A stretch of DNA of 64,000 nucleotides from Artemia franciscana (lineage: Eukaryota; Arthropoda; Branchiopoda; Anostraca; Artemiidae), in assembly GCF_032884065.1 (NCBI RefSeq), contig NW_027062660.1, positions 1 through 64,000 of the forward strand, given 5' to 3'. Both the position numbers and the translations under genes were made by a program. Within the stretch, counting starts at the first letter, position 1. Each line of letters begins with the position of its first letter. The notes below the pieces were generated by a model, which saw only the letters and a list, made by a program, of their open reading frames with translations, did no database searches and was not told the DNA's origin. This document shows positions 37,740 to 49,744 of the stretch, piece after piece.

Positions 37740-38959
37740 TCTATTTGTAAAAAATGTCGCTCATTATTTTTGAATTTATTTTTGAATCAATTCATCTTTT
37801 AGTTTTCTGGATGCAAAAAATTTTGTATAATTTTCAGTTTGGATTCCAAGCGAGTCACTCTACAGAGCAGGCTTGCGCAGGTTTCTCGATTTTCATTCAT
37901 TCGGCAATAGATTCTGGTCATATCCCAGCAGCTTTATGTTGGGATTTTCATAAAGCTTTTGATTCCTTGACTCATCGGATTCTTCTTTGTAAACTATCGT
38001 GTATTGGTATAAGATCAAACACCTTTTCTTGCTTTGATTCATATCTCTCTGGTAGGCTTATTCAAATTGATCCGCTTTTCTAGAGCCATTCTAAAGTATA
38101 TTATGGAGTCCCTCAGGGATCTGTTCTTGGTTCCATTTTGTTTCTGATTTATGTTTATGATCTGATTTTGGCGGTAAAAACACCAGGCTTCTGGCATGCT
38201 GCAAGCTGTGTCATCCTGATGCTCGGTCCTAATACTACTTACAACGAAGATTTTCTTGTTGCTTTTGCTAATGATACCACCCTTGGGACCCTTGATAAGA
38301 CGGAATATGATATCAGGTCTAATCTTGTGGCATTGTTCAAAAGAGTTATTTCATGGTTTAATGCGAATTACTTGGTCTTGAATGTTGGTAAGTCACATTT
38401 TCTTATTTTTTCTTGAATTGGTATAGCTTTTCCTCAGCTTACACACCTTCAGGTGTCACAAGGCTCCTTGTGTAGACCAGAGAATCGGGTGGTCCGTTTT
38501 CTTGGTATCCTACTCGATGAGAATCATTCATTCAGAAGCCATATAGCCATGATTAGGGTTAAGGTCTCACGGAGTTGGGGTATCATTCGGAAACATAGAC
38601 ACACATTTCCTGGATCTATTCTTTAACTTCTTTTTTCTGTCTTGTCCAGTCATATTTTTCTTATTGGGCCATTGTATGGATGTCTACTTTTCCGTCTACT
38701 CTGTGGTCACGTTCTTTCATGTATAACAAAGCACGGCGTCTGGTTATGGGCACTAACAGTTCCTCACCAACATTGCCCTTAAGTCTACGGTCTATTTAAA
38801 GTATTTTTTGTGCTCACAACAATCTTCCAAAATCTCGTCGGAAAACTCCTATGTTTATTTCTGATTTAGCTGTATAGAGCCTTCGTTCTTCAAATGATAT
38901 CTACATTCCGCCTACCCCTACTATTCGATCAGATTTCAATCTTCTTATTGCTTGGCAAC
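37740..38959 (+). pseudogene. Decayed LINE ORF2 (reverse transcriptase to C-terminus)
   Basis: FQFGFQASHSTEQAC, CWDFHKAFDSLTHRILLCKL, then a stop; YGVPQGSVLGSILFLIYVYD (38,100-38,160); AFANDTTLG where FADDT is expected (38,268-38,290); FLGILLDENHSFRSHI (38,490-38,540). It continues into the VWKSLPYSVQRCHSFGTFKR C-terminal piece that opens D2 copy 2. Aspartate loss at the active site and several stops show it is dead. Confidence 0.75.
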
Positions 38960-39060
38960 ATGTCTGGAAGTCACTACCTTATTCAGTACAGAGATGCCAC
39001 TCGTTTGGTACTTTTAAAAGGTCTCTTAAGGATCATTTACTAAAGAATACAACAGAAATT

Positions 39061-41041
39061 TCATGTTCCAGTAAAGATGAATTGACGCCAATGCTAAAAT
39101 GGGTAGTGTGTTTGAGGCCCATACCTGTGAAGATCGCCTTAAAAAAGATGCAGAAATTGTCAATCTCAAGGAACGGATTATTAGGAACGGTGCAGGGGAA
39201 TATACATTCCCCTGCACCACCCAGAGTTCTTTTTTAGCTGATACTTCTGCTCCAAATATTCATTATCAAAATTCTTCAAGTTGCATAAAAACTACTACCA
39301 AGCCCTTTGAACCAGTAAACGTCACCAAATCTAATCTGCCAAGTGCTAGTTAACTTCCTTCGTCAAAGTTTTCTCGAGGGGTTAAAAAGGTTCAACAAAT
39401 TAATTCGACTGAAATTTTGCCCTCAAATGTTGAGGCAAAAATTAAAAACATTAAAAAGTGTAGAGTTTGTCCACTAGATATCCCAACAGAACTAATTAAA
39501 GCCTATGCAGACATCCTTACTGCACCTTTGTCCGTACTTTTTTTTATGAAATTACCTCTACTGGTAAGTTTCCTGATTGTTGGAAATTGGGTTTTATTGC
39601 TGCCCTAAAAAAGAAGGGAGCAAACAAGATTTTATAGGTGTCCGGTTCATAAATCTTGCTCTGGTTTGTTCCAAGTTATGTGAAAGCTTTTTAGCTGATT
39701 GGTTGAAAGTAAAAATAATTCCAAATGTGGACCAAAGGATATTCGGAAATTTGCGCTCTACCTCTACCACACACTAGCTTTTTCACCTTTTGGACACTAA
39801 ATGTAGCAAACTTGAAAAACCCAATCGCAGTTGACTCACAAAGAGCTTTTGATTTAATTCACCACAATACATTAGTAAAAAAAACTAACCAAAGACTTCC
39901 TAGTTGACCCCTATATAATAAGAATAATTCCGTCCTTCCTTTCTTATAGAACACAAGTCGTCAAATACCTGAATGTATACTCTGATCCCCTCCCAAATTA
40001 TAATGGTGTGCCCCAGGGAACCCTTTTAGGCCTAATTTTATTTCTTACCATGATAAACAGTCTTGGTATCTATTTCCTAGATAGATGGAAATTTGTTGAC
40101 GATATAACTGTCTAAGAAACATGTTTCAAAAATCTAAACAGTAACCCAATGGACATATTGGAATCAATATTGGACGAAGCTGTTGCTAGTCATATGAGAG
40201 ACAGCCCTTTAAAGTCAACAGTTTTAACAATTATATTCCTAAATACTTCCCCTTCTTTCTCCTGTCTTATCCCCTCTGAAACGTCTGTTAATACAATGAA
40301 ATTACTGGGTGTTACCATCTCAAGTGACTTGAATTGTTAATTGTTTAACAATTAACCACGTTAATCGTTTCTTAAAACGCACAAACACTGCATTTGCAAC
40401 TCCTTAATAAGTTTGAATGTCCTAAACCACATTGTTTGAGGATTTTTCTATCGTTTGTAAGAAAAATTGTTTGCAAAAAAAGGATATTGCGTATTCATTC
40501 TCGAATACGCTTGTCTTGTTTGACATCTTGGCATCTCTAATGAATTATCGGACAGAATTCAGGCAGTTCAGATAGGCAAATCTTATCACCTTTAACGAAA
40601 GGAGAGCACAAATTTCCTTGCGTTTTGCACACAATGCCTTGCATAACCTTCGTACTACTTCTCTTTTTCCTAGTAAATATTTCTCCCCCCCCACGTTCTG
40701 TTTCAAGAAAAATACCCCTTCTTGCCCAAATCAGCGTTTCCGCTGAAAGATACAGAAGAACGTTCATCCCTCACGTAGTTGAAGTTCTAATTCAAAAGCC
40801 CCCCTATTCTCACCCCACTTTATCTTATAGTTTTAGTGTTTGTTTTCCTATTGCGAACTTTGTAATTCTTGCTAGCTACACTTTTGCTTCAAATTTGTTT
40901 TCCCTGATTTGACTTTACGAGTTTTATCGTCTGACTTTTTATTGATTGCAATTTTAGGATTTTGTACTGACACTTAAGTGCGAATTTGGCCCTTTTGGGC
41001 CTGTGGAAGCCGCTTTGTTGAAATAAATCTTATTTTATCTC
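39061..41041 (+). pseudogene. Decayed LINE, second copy
   Basis: Same reading pieces as the copy at 26,886-28,960: KKDAEIVNLKERI, KKCRVCPLDIPTELIKAYAD, VPQGTLLGLILF (about 40,010), FVDDI (40,095-40,109), then the C-terminal frame and a GGCCCTTTTGGGCC / AATAAA end. Many shared stops and some private ones. Confidence 0.75.
39189..39218. repeat. Perfect 13-bp inverted repeat, 4-base loop
   Basis: GGTGCAGGGGAAT, loop ATAC, ATTCCCCTGCACC. It replaces ~130 bp present in the sister copy; the right arm exists there, the left arm does not. Confidence 0.85.
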
Positions 41042-41659
41042 AAGTTGTACAAAATGCAAAAAACTAAGAAATATTTTTGAATATTTTGATTGTCATTGAC
41101 CGATATACTTTTGTAAATGGAAATCTTTTGTCAAACTTTCACGTTCTGATAAACGTAGATTTTAAATGCTAAAAACTTCAACTATTTGCGAATTTTAAAA
41201 AAGAACACGACGGTTCCTGAAAGGAAATAACTACAAAATAATTTGAAACCCATATTACATTATCGAAAAAAGATCCGAAAGTTCAATTTAGAGAATTCCT
41301 TTAAAAGGAAAGTAATATAGTAATAACCAATTATTTCTCATCTATCTCATCCATTCAATTTACATCGTTTTCAGTTCAATTTAAATCACTTTGACATCAA
41401 ATATTCCACATTTTGACAACTTTCCCTCCCTACATTCAATATGAAAACAGGTCCTTGGAAATCAAAGTTGGTCTCATTTTTATATTTTTTTACAATGTGA
41501 ACACGGTTTCTGTGCCCCACTTAGATCATCCCACCAATTTACCCCATTTTCAATTGAATTCACACCATTTTGAATGAAAAATAGCAACATTTTTACTATT
41601 TCCCATCCAGAGCATTAAGATCAAAACGTATGTTGTGAAATAAGAATTTGACGAATTTA
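41042..41659. other. No gene recognised; flank of D2
   Basis: 41,396-41,540 is shared with copy 1 of D2; the rest is unassigned AT-rich sequence. Confidence 0.4.
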
Positions 41660-42360
41660 GGAAATACTACTTACTTAAGTCCCGTCCATCCTCACGGGAA
41701 GGTTTTTATGCCCCTCCTGTTGACATGGCACGAAGTAGGGCTAGGTATGTTGTTCTGTCGTGAGTCAGTTCGAGTCAACTCTGCGATGCGCTTTCGGTCG
41801 AAGTTTTCAATCCAACTCTTGCGAAATTTCTCTTGCGGTTGAGATCTATCTACGGTTCCTTCGAGGGAGATTTTTGGTAGACAGTCGCGGTCCATTCTGT
41901 TGACAAGCCTGATCCATCGCAGTTGTTGTCGTTTGATTTTATTTAGAATTTCGTCGGAGGAATTCAGCCGCCTTCGTACCTCCTCATTCGTCACGTGTTC
42001 AGTGTAGGAGATTCTTGCCCTGCAGCAGAGACATCTCATCTCGAATAAAAGCAGGTTGTGCTCATTTTAGATCTTTGGGATCCAGGTCTCACACCCATAC
42101 ATAACAATTGGCACAATCAGGCTGTTGAAAATTTGAGCTTTCAGTTGTTCGACAGGTTTCGGCATTTCCTGATATTTGTGTTTCTTAAAACTGGAGCTAG
42201 CAAGAGCTAGGTGGCGTGTGATTTTAAAGGTATGACAATTGTCTGCTGTGAGGAGACTGCCCAGGTAAACAAAATGGTCTACCGTTTTAACTGGCTGACC
42301 TTCAATCATTATAGAAGGAATAGCTGCTTGCTTTTGGCGTGACGTGACCATAACTTTCGT
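41660..42360 (-). pseudogene. RTE-type LINE C-terminal fragment
   Basis: On the minus strand: VKTVDHFVYLGSLLTADNCH, then ASSSFKKHKY, QIFNSLIVPIVMYGCETW, a break, and EVRRRLNSSDEILNKIKRQQ, LRWIRLVNRMD, PQEKFRKSWIENFDRKRIAE. The YLGS...YGCETW...LRW order is the known C-terminal region of RTE-clade and related endonuclease-reverse transcriptases. The catalytic RT core is missing and a stop at about 42,067 splits the frame. Confidence 0.75.
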
Positions 42361-43469
42361 GTTTTGGCGTTAATTAGCATGCCGAAAAGTTTTGTGTCTT
42401 CGTTGAGACAGCCTGGAGTTGAATTATATTCTATTTTTCCTATGTTACTTATAAAATGTGATAATTTAATATAATTTAATATTTAGTGGATAGTTTTATA
42501 TCAATATCTAAATAATCGTTACCTTTTATCTACCAAAAACCTTATGTGCCCCGAGGGAGTAACTTACAACCCTTGCCCTAAGGGGTGTGGAGTTGTTGTT
42601 GTTGTTGTTGTTGTCATTTTGAAGACATAATGTCAGGGTATTTCAACTATTTTGAACAAAATGCCTATTTCTAAATATTGATTAAATGTGTTTGGGGAAA
42701 TGGTGGGCTTGGAAGGTGTGTTAGTTGCCCTCCAGTCCCGTTCGACTATTAAAAAGGGCACTAGCCCGTTCAATTTTAAATCTAATGAGCCTTTTTTGAG
42801 TTTCTGTTACAGCTCCTTCAATACGAAGTGCCCTGGTCTTAAAAAAACAACAAAAATAAGAATAATAATAAATAATATTACATTGTGCCGACATCGTTCT
42901 TTACTTAGGTGGCGCTGCTGAGCTGCCTATCATAAAAAAAAGACAATGGGAAAAATTGTAAGAGCTTGGACTTAAGTGTGAAACCAATAGAACAATTAAT
43001 TTTCAACATTTTGGCTAAATGATTAGCCAAACATAACAAAAAAGTTTAATATTTTGATTAAGCGTTAAGAGAACACATTATCAAAACTTATTTGAAATCT
43101 ATAAAAACAAAAAGACTAACTATTATAGATTATAACTTCATTCACACTTAGAGTAGTTTAACAGTAAATGATTTGTTGATAATAGTGGTTAATTTTAAAA
43201 GGATGGCTGAAACAGATATAAGGATTTTATACTTGTATTCACCGCTACAAAAATACATTATCAAAACATATTACACATAAATAAAAATTCCGGAACTAGC
43301 TATTGCAAAACCTTACATCATTTTTTGTACTTATTTATTTTATGAATGATCACAAAATAAACTAAATATACACACAGCCGTCCGAGGAAGGATCAAAAAG
43401 CCTGATGATGGACGGCTGCAATTTTATAATTCTCAACCAATAACAAAAGTCATTTACAAAAACTAAAAA
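42361..43469. other. No gene recognised; (TTG)n and a hairpin
   Basis: (TTG)7-8 at 42,592-42,614. 42,690-42,920 is open without recognisable features. 43,375-43,418 holds a hairpin with CAGCCGTCC and GGACGGCTG arms around GAGGAAGGATC and CCTGATGAT, which may be a LINE 3' UTR motif. Confidence 0.5.
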
Positions 43470-44640
43470 AAGATAAAAAACTAACATTTAATGCCAAAAT
43501 CTAAAAAAAGTAACTAACCCATCAATAAATGTTTCTTAAACGTTACTCTAAATGACCCAATGTGTTCAGCCTCCCTAAGGCCAGCTGAGATATCATTCTA
43601 AATAGCCAGAGCTAAAAACCGAATTCCAAAACCTGCACATGTGGTGTCTCGATACTCAACAATAAATTATCCGCCTCCCTAATTGCATACCTATGGAGCA
43701 AACAATTTACGCAAAAAACTAAAATTCGTAAAGACTCTAGGACATAAATCATTCCAATATCGATAAGCAAAAACAGCAGCTTGATCATTGCAAATTTGAC
43801 CAAAATTAAGCACTCGTAATTTTTCAAAACTTTCAAATTTTCTGTATAATTTCCAAGAAGACGTACAATTTCATTTTGAACAATCAACCCTCATTTAAGA
43901 TTTGCATAAAAACTAATCAGCTAAAGTAGTATGATTCACAAAAGTTGTAATAAAACACTCAGGTAAGTAGAAACACGTCGAATCAACATGCACAAGGTAC
44001 AGAAGTGGTTTTAAAACAGACCCTTTGGGTACACCACACTTCATTTGCAAAGGAGAGGAAAAAACATTTAAAACAACTTGAAGAGATCTACAACTCAAAA
44101 AAACTATCAAACCCCTCTAGATAGTTACCACGGACTCCAAGAGATTGTGTACGTTTCAGTAAAATTCTCAAGTCCACTGTGTCAAACACTTTTCCAAAAT
44201 TAATAAAAATAGTCAAAGGAATTTCACCAAGCTCAAAGCACCTATTTACAGTATCACAGAGGGAATGCATGGCGTTCGACATCGAGTAAACTTTCCCAAA
44301 GATGAACTGGGTTTCACTTAAGATCCCCGTCTTCGTAAGGTAAGCATTAAGCCTTTTATGCGCAAATTTAAAAAAAATTGAAATCAGGGGTACGATTGAC
44401 ATGGGTCCATAATTTCAATATCTAGCTTAAAACAACCTTTGTAAAGGTTGTTCCTTTCTAAAACAACCTTTGTATGAAATACGCCTGTTTGGAGGTAAAG
44501 ATTGACTATGTGGAAAAGGCATGGTAGTAATACATCACTAATTTAAAGGTCCTAAGACTAAGGTCATCTGTTCCTGCTGAATCAGATTTGATTTTTTTGG
44601 CAGCCTTCAGAATTTCCTCTCCAGGAATTTAATATAAGGG
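43470..44640 (-). pseudogene. Decayed LINE ORF2 (reverse transcriptase)
   Basis: From the N-terminal side on the minus strand: EILKAAKKIKSDSAGTDDLS (about 44,560-44,620), the degraded NYRPMSIVPLIS region (44,400), ETQFIFGKVYSMSNAMHSLC, FINFGKVFDTVDLRILLKR (44,160-44,215), CGVPKGSVLKPLLYLVHVD (44,000-44,050), and a ruined active site (NHTTLAD for FADDTTL). A short AAAACAACCTTTGTA duplication sits at 44,429-44,475. Dead by many substitutions. Confidence 0.7.
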
Positions 44641-44687
44641 AAAAGAAACTCCATGAAAGGGGTTTAGGATTTTCTAGTATTTTTCAA

Positions 44688-44935
44688 CTGAAAGTAAGGA
44701 GCAGCATTGAAACTTAAAACAAACAGAAATTATTAAACTTACAAGGGGTTCATCTCCTCCTAAATTCCTTGCTCTATCCGCTAAAGTATTTTTAGTAATT
44801 TCAACTATTTATTCTATAGATATAGTGATTCAGGGATCATTCTTAAGGATTTAGGACAAAAATCAAGCTTTAGAAAAAAGTTAGGTATTGACGAGGAGAC
44901 AAACCCCTTCATATACGTAATAAAAATACAAAAAT
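44688..44935. repeat. Fold-back element, second two-armed copy
   Basis: Left arm ACTGAAAGTAAGGAGCAGC, CTCCTCCTAAATTCC; right arm AGGTATTGACGAGGAGAC, CCCCTTCATATACGTAATA. Same family as 32,030-32,331, with arms more diverged. Confidence 0.5.
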
Positions 44936-45094
44936 ATATAAAAGTTCGTTGCGCAAGTTAATTCGTAAGGTACGTATGTTTATTACTAACGAAATGTTCG
45001 TAAAAAAATATATAAACACTAGTTGATTTTAAGTAACCAAAAATACAAAAGATACAAAATTAATACAAAAGAGGAAAAAACAAACAAAAAAGGT
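44936..45094. other. No gene recognised
   Basis: AT-rich sequence passing into a purine tract (45,030-45,090) that begins the next Helitron fragment. Confidence 0.35.
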
Positions 45095-45556
45095 CAGACC
45101 GGACCGGGACGCAGGGAATATAAATGACGACCAGGACACTCAAAGAGAAATTACAGACTGGGACACCGGGACACAAATGACGACAGGGACGTGTGTGTCG
45201 ACTGACGTCATGTTTGTGTGTCGACTGACGTCATGTTTGTGTGTCGACAGACGTCATGTTTGTCGACTATAAATGACGACTAGGACACAGGGACACAACT
45301 ACAACGGGATATATAAATGATGGGGGGATATATAAATGACGATGGGGACACAGGGAATGTTTGATTAGCAATCAACATCAAACAAAGCTCAAGGGCAATC
45401 ATTAGAATAATGAGGTATAGATCTGAATACGGATTGTTTTTCCCATGGGCAATTATAAGTTGCATGTTCAAGAGTCGGTAAACCTGATAATCTATTTATA
45501 TGTACAGGCAATGGGACAGCAAAGAATGTTGTATATTCGCAAGTTTTACGCAGTTG
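45095..45556 (+). mobile_element. Non-autonomous Helitron fragment cut by a LINE
   Basis: Minisatellite with three embedded GTGTCGACTGACGTCATG units (45,190-45,260), helicase remnant (45,360-45,556), ending at TTTTACGCAGTT where the LINE's 3' end begins. No Helitron terminus remains on either side. Confidence 0.65.
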
Positions 45557-48195
45557 AAAATAACACTTACAACGGAAAATAGTATGGGAGACTAGAAACA
45601 TGATTTCTTAATAACTGCAGAAATTTGATTCTATCATTACAATTTCTCACAGCTATTGGGATTAAATTCCAAACTTTTGGACCAATATGACGCAAACTAA
45701 ATCCCGATCAAACCGTTGGCCTATTTTCAAAAGAGAAATCAGAACTATGAGATGTTGGGTAATTGTGGAATTGTGAATTTGTCAGGAATAACCTTGGGAA
45801 ATTTAGTGAAAGTTGTCCAAAAATGTAATTGTGGCAAATATTAGAAATGGCAATAAAATGATGTTGATGAACAGAGAAGAAACCAGAAGATCCATAAAGA
45901 TGGCTAACTGAGGATCTATTATTAACATTAAACATTAATCTAAGGGCTTTATTTTGTAGAGTTTGAAGAGGTTTAAACGTTGAAGGAAAAGTAGATTCCC
46001 AAACACAAACACAATAAAGAAAATATGGATTAACAAAAGAAAGTATATTGTCTTTAAAATATTCCTTGGGAAAAAATGGCATAAACGAGAAAGAATCCCG
46101 ATATTTCGTGAGATTTTTAGAGACATTGTTTTTACGTGTTCACGGAAATACAGATTTTCATCCAAAATAATTCCAAGATATTTAAATTTATCCACAACTT
46201 TTAGTACCCTATCATTTAGATAAAGAGAAAACTGTTCAGTTTTCTGAGAACCAGATCGAGGAAACAGCATACATTGACATTTCTTCTCATTTAAAGAAAG
46301 TAAATTTCTGGCATACCAACCCCCTGCAGATAAAAGTGTGTTATTAAAATTATGAAAGAGTATGGATAAATCAGCATGGGATGCAAAAATAACAACGTCG
46401 TCTGCAAACAATACAATTTTACAAAGCGGTAATACCTCAGGCAAATCATTTATAAATAGAAGGAATAAGATCGGTCCCAGGACAGACCCTTGAGGGACCC
46501 CACAACTTCTCAAAAAACTTTCCGAACGGATACCAAGAACTCTATCATGACATTCAAGCTTTCTATCCGTAAGATAAGTTTTTAAAAAATTTAAAGATTT
46601 TGAAGCAAAGCCATATTTTTGGAGTTTCATGAACAACAGACGATGGTCGACTGTGTCAAAGGCCTTGGTGACATCAAGAAATACCACCGAAGCATGCTGA
46701 TCACCGTCAATTGCATCATTTATCTCAAGCAGAAGTTGATGAATTGCCAAATCCGTTGATTTTCCTTTAATGAAACCAAACTGAGTAGGATAAAAAATAT
46801 TTTTACCAATTAAATAATTATGGAGAAGATGGTTCGCTATCTTTTCTAAAAGTTTACTAAACACTGATAAAAGTGATTTACCTCTATAATTTGAAGGATC
46901 ACTAGTAATTCCGCCTTTATTTAGTGCAATAACATTAGCTTTCTTCAACAAATCGGGAAAAACTCCATGTACAAATGACAAATTATATATGTGTGAAAGT
47001 AATGGGACAACATCAGTAGCTACCTGCTTTACTGTTCTAGTAGAAAAACCAAATTCATCAGAAGAGGAGCTATTTTTAAGCTTCATGATAATTTTTCTCA
47101 CTTGTTTGGGCGTCGTTTCGGAAAAATCAAAAGGATTTTCACTTTGATGATCATTATCAAAAGAAATGGTAGGGACATTTAACAATGGAGGAACAAAATC
47201 CGATGTAAGCTTTTTTCCTACAGAACTAAAATATTCTCCCAATATAATCAAAATTTCTTTACGGTCCTTTACCTTCCTTCCATCAACTTCTAGGCAATCA
47301 ACACTAGATTTAGATTTATGGCTAGGTCGAGTTCTTTCATTAATCAATTGCCAAATTTTTTTCATATCTGACTTATACTGAATAAACTTGTCTTTATAAT
47401 ATGTTCTCTTTGCATATCTAACAATCGAATTTAAGTTATTTCTATATGCTATATATTCTTCAAAAGAGGCATCACTTAGAATTTTTAAATAGCTCTTGAA
47501 TTTTATATTCTTATTCTTAATTGAAATTAAAATTCCTTCGGTAATCCAAGGATCAAGTTTTTTTGAATATTTCCCATGTATAAACTTAGTTGTAGTAGCC
47601 TCCTCTCTGAGCCGTATCATATCAGAAATAAAACTAGAAAATGCAACATTAACATCATTTGAACCATAAAATAGACTCCAATCGTTACTATTAATTAGTT
47701 CACGTAGTAGCATAACATCAATCCACTCAAATTGTTTATGTGAAGTATCATCTCTAGCATCCCAAGAACGAGCATTAACGCTCTCCCTAAATCTAGAAGA
47801 ACATCGGGAAATAGTTTGACATATCAGATAAAACTACAGAGGATTTCAATGCTTTAACTGAATTAACAGAAAAAAATATGTTATCAATCAGTGTAGCTGT
47901 AGTATTTGTAACCCTAGTTGGAAGAGAAACGCTGGGAAGAAAACCAGCACACAGCATAATATTCAAAAAATCCTTATGAGTGCTAAGATCTAAATTCAGC
48001 AAATCAAAATTAAAGTCCCCTGATACAATAACTGGTTTCTTTGACTCACTGAGTTTTAAAAGAACCGACTCAAAAACCTCAAAAAATTTTTTTTGGTTAC
48101 TCGATGGAGGTCTATATACTGAACTAAACATAAACGAATCACCACTCGTGGGATTAATTTCCACAAATAGCTTTTCACATAAACCCTCTTCCTAA
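45557..48195 (-). mobile_element. 5'-truncated LINE (Jockey/CR1-type), second lineage
   Basis: It enters mid-endonuclease at ~48,195 and ends ~10 bp after the ORF2 stop at 45,567, directly in Helitron sequence. 5' truncation is the usual result of incomplete target-primed reverse transcription. The right flank (48,196) is a different Helitron segment from the left flank, so target-site duplication cannot be judged. Confidence 0.75.
45567..48195 (-). pseudogene. LINE ORF2, partial endonuclease and complete reverse transcriptase
   Basis: Endonuclease C-terminal half: FMFSSVYRPPSSNQKKFFEV, VIVSGDFNFDLLNLD, TATLIDNIFF, VVLSDMSNYFPMF (DH of the usual SDH replaced by MSN). One frameshift near 47,800. 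A 592-codon frame (47,713-45,935) holds the RT: FLDVTKAFDTVDH (about 46,650), CGVPQGSVLGPILFLLFIND (about 46,490) and the catalytic FADDV (46,394-46,408). A frameshift near 46,035 and a TGA near 45,705 break the C-terminus, which still reads GPKVWNLIPIAVRNCNDRIK before TAA. The RT domain itself is undamaged, so the copy is moderately young. Confidence 0.85.
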
Positions 48196-48285
48196 TTTGA
48201 TGTAATGTTCGATTAGCAATCAACAAAGCACCGGGACACAGGGAGTATAAATGACGACCAGGACATAAGTAAAAAAAAAAAAAAC
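48196..48285 (+). mobile_element. Helitron internal fragment
   Basis: ATGTTCGATTAGCAATCAAC, CACCGGGACACAGGG and GACGACCAGGACATAAG followed by a short A run, as in the interior of subfamily A at 20,755-20,825. Confidence 0.6.
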
Positions 48286-48287
48286 TA

Positions 48288-49744
48288 TCTATATATATAA
48301 AAATAAGTTGTCTGTGGATCTGTGGATCGTGGATCAGGTGACGTCACCTGAAAAAACTGGATCAGGTGACGTCAAAACTGAAAAAACTAAAAAAAGGCAA
48401 AAACTACAAAAAAAACTAAAAACTAATAAAAAAAATAAAAAAGCTAAAAAACTAAAAAAACTAAAAAAAGGCAAAAACTACAAAAAAAAACTAAAAACTA
48501 ATAAAAAAGCTAAAAAACTAAAAAAACTAAAAAAAAGGCAAAAACTACAAAAAAACTAAAAACTAATAAAAAAAATAAAAAAGCTAAAAAACTAAAAAAA
48601 CTAAAAAAACTAAAAAAAGGTAAAAAACTAAAAAAACTAAAAACTAAAAAAAAACTAAAAAAGGTAAAAACTAAAAGAACTAAAAAAGAAAAAAATAAAT
48701 GACGACACTCAAAGAGAAAGCGACCAGGACAAAAGGAATGTTCGATTAGCAATCAACAAAGCACCGGGACACAGGGAGTATAAATGACGACCAGGACACA
48801 AGTAAAAAAAAAAATTAACAAAACTAAAAAGAAGGTAAAAACTACAAAAAAACTAAAAAGAAAAAAAAACTAAAAACTAATAAAAAAACTAAAAAATCTA
48901 AAAATCTAAATAAACTAAAAAAGAAAAAAAAAGGAAAAAAATAAAGGAGAAAAACAAAACTAAAAAACGAATGTATATACAGACCGGTACACCGGGATAC
49001 AAATGACGACCGGGACACAGGGAATATAAATAACGACCGGGACACAGGGACACAACTACAACGGGGACACCGGGGGAAACAGGGGGATATAAATGACGAC
49101 CGGGACAAAAAAACTAAAAAGAAATAAAAACAAAAAACTAATAAAAAAAACTAAAAAATCTAAAAATCTAAATAAGCTAAAAAAGAAAAAAAAAGGAAAA
49201 AAATAAAGAAGAAAAACAAAACTAAAAAACGAATGTATATACAGACCGGGACACCGGGATACAAATGATGACCGGGACCCGGGACACAGGGAATATAAAT
49301 GACGACCGGGACACAGGGACACAACTACAACGGGGACACCGGGGGAAACAGGGGGATGTAAATGACGACCGGGACACCGGGACAGGGAATGGTCGATTAG
49401 CAATCACCATCAACAAAGCTCAAGGGCAATCATTAGAATCATGAGGTATAGATCTGAATACAGATTGTTTTCCCATGGACCATTATATGTTGCATGTTCA
49501 AGAGTCGGTAAACCTGACAATCTATTTATATGCAAAGACAATGGGACAGCAAAGAATGTTGTATATTCGCAAGTTTTACGTAGTTAAAACCATATTCACA
49601 GGTGGGACATAGGGACACAACTACAATGGCGCGTAACTATTATGGCGCGTAACGACTTACGCGCGCGAGGGGGCTTGGGGGGGGCGCGAAGCGCCCCCAC
49701 CAACTAGGTGTTGGGCTGGCGCGAAGCGCCACCCCAACAGCTAG
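48288..49744 (+). mobile_element. Non-autonomous Helitron, subfamily A, with full helicase remnant
   Basis: TC at 48,288-48,289, TGACGTCACCTG and GATCAGGTGACGTC, purine tracts, minisatellite, complete helicase remnant (49,385-49,590), very short TA, double hairpin, CTAG at 49,741-49,744. It keeps the helicase segment that the copies at 20,061 and 59,945 have deleted, so it is closer to their progenitor. The minisatellite next to the remnant matches the one in 57-1323 almost exactly. Confidence 0.85.

Larger units (their letters stand above)
38960..41540 (+). repeat. Large direct duplication D2, copy 2
   Basis: Counterpart of 26,786-29,066. It keeps the LINE 3' end (40,988-41,041) and ~355 bp of following sequence that copy 1 lacks, but has lost ~130 bp of ORF1 near 39,180, replaced by a short perfect inverted repeat. 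Confidence 0.75.

Noticed and set aside
42690..42921. Open plus-strand frame at 42,688-42,921
   Set aside because: No recognisable motif, no splice context; probably chance.
48308..48752. Lys-rich (KKLKKLKK) and Phe-rich (FFSFFSFLVF) open frames
   Set aside because: Simple translation of the ACTAAAAA purine tracts or their complement.
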